From the NCBI RefSeq assembly GCF_038235435.1, contig NZ_CP151275.1:3844001-3908000 (forward strand): a stretch of 64,000 nucleotides of DNA, in the 5' to 3' direction. This document shows positions 63,711 to 64,000 of the stretch, in pieces. Positions within the stretch are counted from its first letter, which is position 1; each line of letters begins with the position of its first letter. The stretch is from Niveibacterium sp. SC-1 (GTDB taxonomy: Bacteria; Pseudomonadota; Gammaproteobacteria; Burkholderiales; Rhodocyclaceae). The notes under the pieces were generated by a model. That model was not told the DNA's origin, did no database searches, and was given only the letters and a program-made list of their open reading frames with translations. A program made the position numbers and the translations under genes.

Positions 63711-64000
63711 CTAGGTGCGCGCACGCACCAGCGTCACCGAACACGGCGCCTCGTTCATCACCCGCTCGGCCACCGGCGGCAGCAGGCTGCGACCAATCAG
63801 GTCCGGCGGCGGTGCGCCAAGCAGGATGTGGTCGACATGGTTGGCGCGCGCGTAGTCGAGCAGCGCCTCGGCCGCATCGCTGTGCTCCAGCACATGGAAG
63901 GTAAGGCGGGTCGCGGGCAGGCCCTGGGCCCAATGACGCAACTGCTGCAATTGCTGGATGCGTACCCGCGGCGCGCTCAGGGCGTCGTCCTCGGCGCCCA
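63711..64000 (-). CDS. Universal stress protein domain, C-terminal part
   Basis: The frame is open to the window edge, so the 5' end is missing; about 96 residues are seen. The UspA C-terminal pattern is present: DYARANHVDHILLGAPPPDLIGRSLLPPVAERVMNEAPCSVTLVR, with the G-x2-G-x9-G-like nucleotide loop partly altered (GAPPPDLIGRS). It may be a single Usp or the end of a kinase-Usp fusion of the sort found in related betaproteobacteria. It lies upstream of the acetate permease operon on the same strand. Confidence 0.8.
   Translation of the reverse strand, partial: GAEDDALSAPRVRIQQLQQLRHWAQGLPATRLTFHVLEHSDAAEALLDYARANHVDHILLGAPPPDLIGRSLLPPVAERVMNEAPCSVTLVRART

Noticed and set aside
1..64000. CRISPR arrays, insertion sequences, prophage genes and rRNA
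   Set aside because: No regularly spaced repeats, transposase, phage structural gene or rRNA segment was recognised anywhere in the window.

Overview
This window is high-G+C DNA (roughly two thirds G+C by eye) from a betaproteobacterium. The gene content suggests a Rhodocyclales or Burkholderiales relative: dusB-fis, hemC-hemD-hemX-hemY, hemA-prfA-prmC-grxD, a DUF485-actP pair, and -10 boxes of the TAAAATTGCG type. The genus cannot be fixed from the sequence alone.

Region 1 (1-20.4 kb) is ordinary chromosome. It holds the end of a UbiH-family monooxygenase, dusB-fis, and purH-pagP-purD (a lipid A palmitoyltransferase gene inside a purine operon). It continues with a lone CHMI-family tautomerase, hemF, the leftward operon hemC-hemD-hemX-hemY, ppc, a LacI-like/GGDEF diguanylate cyclase, an algZ-algR two-component pair, argH and a fructosamine-kinase homologue. 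The set argH, algZ, algR, hemC, hemD, hemX, hemY keeps the order known from Pseudomonas, with ppc and the GGDEF gene placed inside it.

Region 2 (20.6-23.6 kb) is a tight four-gene operon of the HPr-rel-A type. It encodes a secreted Cys-containing protein with a twin-arginine-like leader, a PqqD-like peptide chaperone, an HprK-related kinase and a nucleotidyltransferase. No function is established for such loci, which makes it one of the two best candidates for an undescribed system. A long perfect hairpin separates it from grxD, prmC, prfA and hemA on the other strand.

Region 3 (28.2-60.4 kb) is an ABC-transporter-dependent (group 2/3-type) capsule locus. The kpsM-kpsT-kpsE-kpsD export genes head a leftward operon. 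They are followed by a two-domain GT2, a GT2 with an N-terminal module, a GT4, a pyruvyltransferase, a GT61, an AlgX-like acetyltransferase and an SGNH lipoprotein. A second leftward operon carries kpsC, kpsS, an SDR, an LtaS-like phosphotransferase and a GNAT. A divergent pair encodes a PhyH-family dioxygenase and a glycosyltransferase. On the other strand, converging on the GNAT, lie a 2504-residue reducing type I PKS and a translationally coupled alpha-oxoamine synthase. This set resembles wcbR/T/Q/P/O of the Burkholderia pseudomallei capsule I locus. My inference is that it makes a sphingoid-like lipid that anchors or modifies the capsule. No nucleotide-sugar or CMP-Kdo synthesis genes lie in the window.

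Region 4 (61.2-64 kb) is chromosomal again: tRNA-Phe(GAA) with a near-perfect sigma70 promoter, the acetate permease operon (DUF485-actP) preceded by three 11-bp-spaced repeats, and the end of a universal stress protein gene. tRNA-Phe points its 3' end at the capsule locus, but no integrase or second att copy was seen.
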